Assembly (NCBI GenBank): GCA_009760855.2
Contig: WPIO01000016.1
Coordinates: 3,597,501-3,627,500, forward strand
Direction: 5' to 3'
Length of the DNA stretch: 30,000 bases
Source of the DNA: Cristatella mucedo
Lineage: Eukaryota; Bryozoa; Phylactolaemata; Cristatellidae
The translations under genes and the position numbers were made by a program. Each line of letters opens with the position of its first letter. Within the stretch, counting starts at the first letter, position 1. Shown here piece after piece: positions 29,228-30,000 of this stretch. The notes beneath the pieces were generated by a model. That model was not told where the DNA came from. It saw nothing but the letters and a program-made list of their open reading frames with translations, and did not search any database.

Positions 29228-30000
29228 CTTCAGCGCACTGTGCGCCCTCGCCCAGACGGCCTATGGTTTACCACAGACATTAAACTAGCCAGGTTTACTA
29301 AGCGCAAGCTTGAAAAAGCATACAAAATATCAGGACTGACTGTCCATCGACAGGCATACAAAGACTACTGTGGGTCGTACCAATCGATCCTAGCAAAAGC
29401 CAAGTCTAGCTTCTATAGAAACATTGTTAAATCACAGATGCACAATCCAAAGATGCTGATGTCGATGATCAACCATCTCCTACACCGCTCCCAGACTAGC
29501 TACAGGGAGTCCATCCCTGCGATGAAAACATCCCCACTAGAATGCTGTTCTTGATTCCTGGCTGCACCTCAATGTCTACATTTAAGCAGGTCACTAGTGA
29601 TCTAGTCCTGAAGTTCGTATCCCAATCAAAGAAGACAACAAGTCCTCTGGACCCTATTCCCACTGTCCTGCTCCTACGTTGCACTGATCTGCTGCTGCTG
29701 CCATGCATAACATCATTAATATGTCATTAGCCTCAGGTTCTGCCCCAGCACCTTTCAAAAAAGCTGTAGTCAGGCCACTTCTCAAGAAAGCTATACTAGA
29801 CCAAGAGAATTTGAGCAACTACCGCCCAGTCTCCCTTCTACCATTCCTATCGAAAACACTGGAACGGGTGGTGGCGGACCAGCTGAACTCATATATCGAA
29901 ACTTCAAACCTTGCTGGTAAGTTCCAGTCTGGCTTTAGAGCTAATCACTCCACAGAGTCAGCATGTCTTAGGGTATACAACGACCTACCTAGGAATGCAG
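29228..30000 (+). mobile_element. LINE ORF2 fragment: linker and N-terminal RT domain (continues past window)
   Basis: The plus strand reads RPRPDGLWFTTDIKLARFTK and SYQSILAKAKSSFYRNIVKS (region between endonuclease and RT). A frame change near 29545 leads to STFKQVTSDLVLKFVSQSKK and TTSPLDPIPTVLL. A second change near 29700 leads to NYRPVSLLPFLSKTLERVV and QSGFRANHSTESACLRVYND (RT domains 1 and 2). The RT catalytic Asp motifs would lie beyond the edge. No endonuclease domain is seen to the left, so it is 5'-truncated. Two frameshifts make it inactive. Confidence 0.92.

Overview
The window is nuclear DNA of an invertebrate-like metazoan: genes are split by GT-AG introns, intergenic DNA is full of non-LTR (L2/CR1-type) retrotransposon pieces, tRNA-derived SINEs and long microsatellites, and CpG is not depleted. 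The phylum cannot be fixed from the sequence alone. Base composition is patchy: GC-rich, CpG-rich blocks (about 4.9-5.1, 6.3-7.4, 10.2-11.9, 13.1-13.9, 14.7-17.3 and 20.3-21.8 kb) alternate with AT-richer, repeat-laden stretches.

Right third, plus strand (21.36 kb to the right edge): the one securely named gene, an SLC26A11-like sulfate/anion transporter. Four consecutive coding exons (21359-21763, 23049-23253, 24374-24939, 28576-28760) have clean splice sites and matching phases. Together they give 453 codons plus 2 nt of the membrane domain. The rest of the membrane domain and the STAS domain lie past the window. Its introns hold at least four LINE fragments in the gene's own orientation, a decayed Tc1/mariner transposase on the opposite strand, SINEs and two large dinucleotide repeats.

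Middle, minus strand (15.2 kb down to about 10.9 kb, perhaps to 6.3 kb): two exons of an unrecognised, probably extracellular N-glycosylated protein (15235-14946 and 11099 to about 10889), joined in phase. A GC-rich, low-complexity, two-frame-open region at 7460-6314 may be a further exon of it or a separate gene. Inside the 3.8 kb intron between the first two exons sits an AT-rich island (about 12.05-12.83 kb). Its minus strand carries a protein-like reading frame of about 216 codons (12822-12172), interrupted only by TAA/TAG (four times) and ending in TGA. This is either a decayed foreign gene or one written in a code where TAR means glutamine, and it is the most interesting item here.

Left 10 kb: mostly repeats. 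There are two minus-strand LINE 3' ends about 3.2 kb apart, several SINE copies, (GT)n, (CT)n and (AT)n arrays, a 19-bp minisatellite at 9.84-10.1 kb and a five-fold 12-bp YY1-like repeat at 6.54-6.60 kb. No conserved host gene was recognised in the first 6.3 kb. Two tRNA-derived SINE families are visible, called A and B here. The B tail matches the 3' end of the local LINE, which suggests a mobilising pair.
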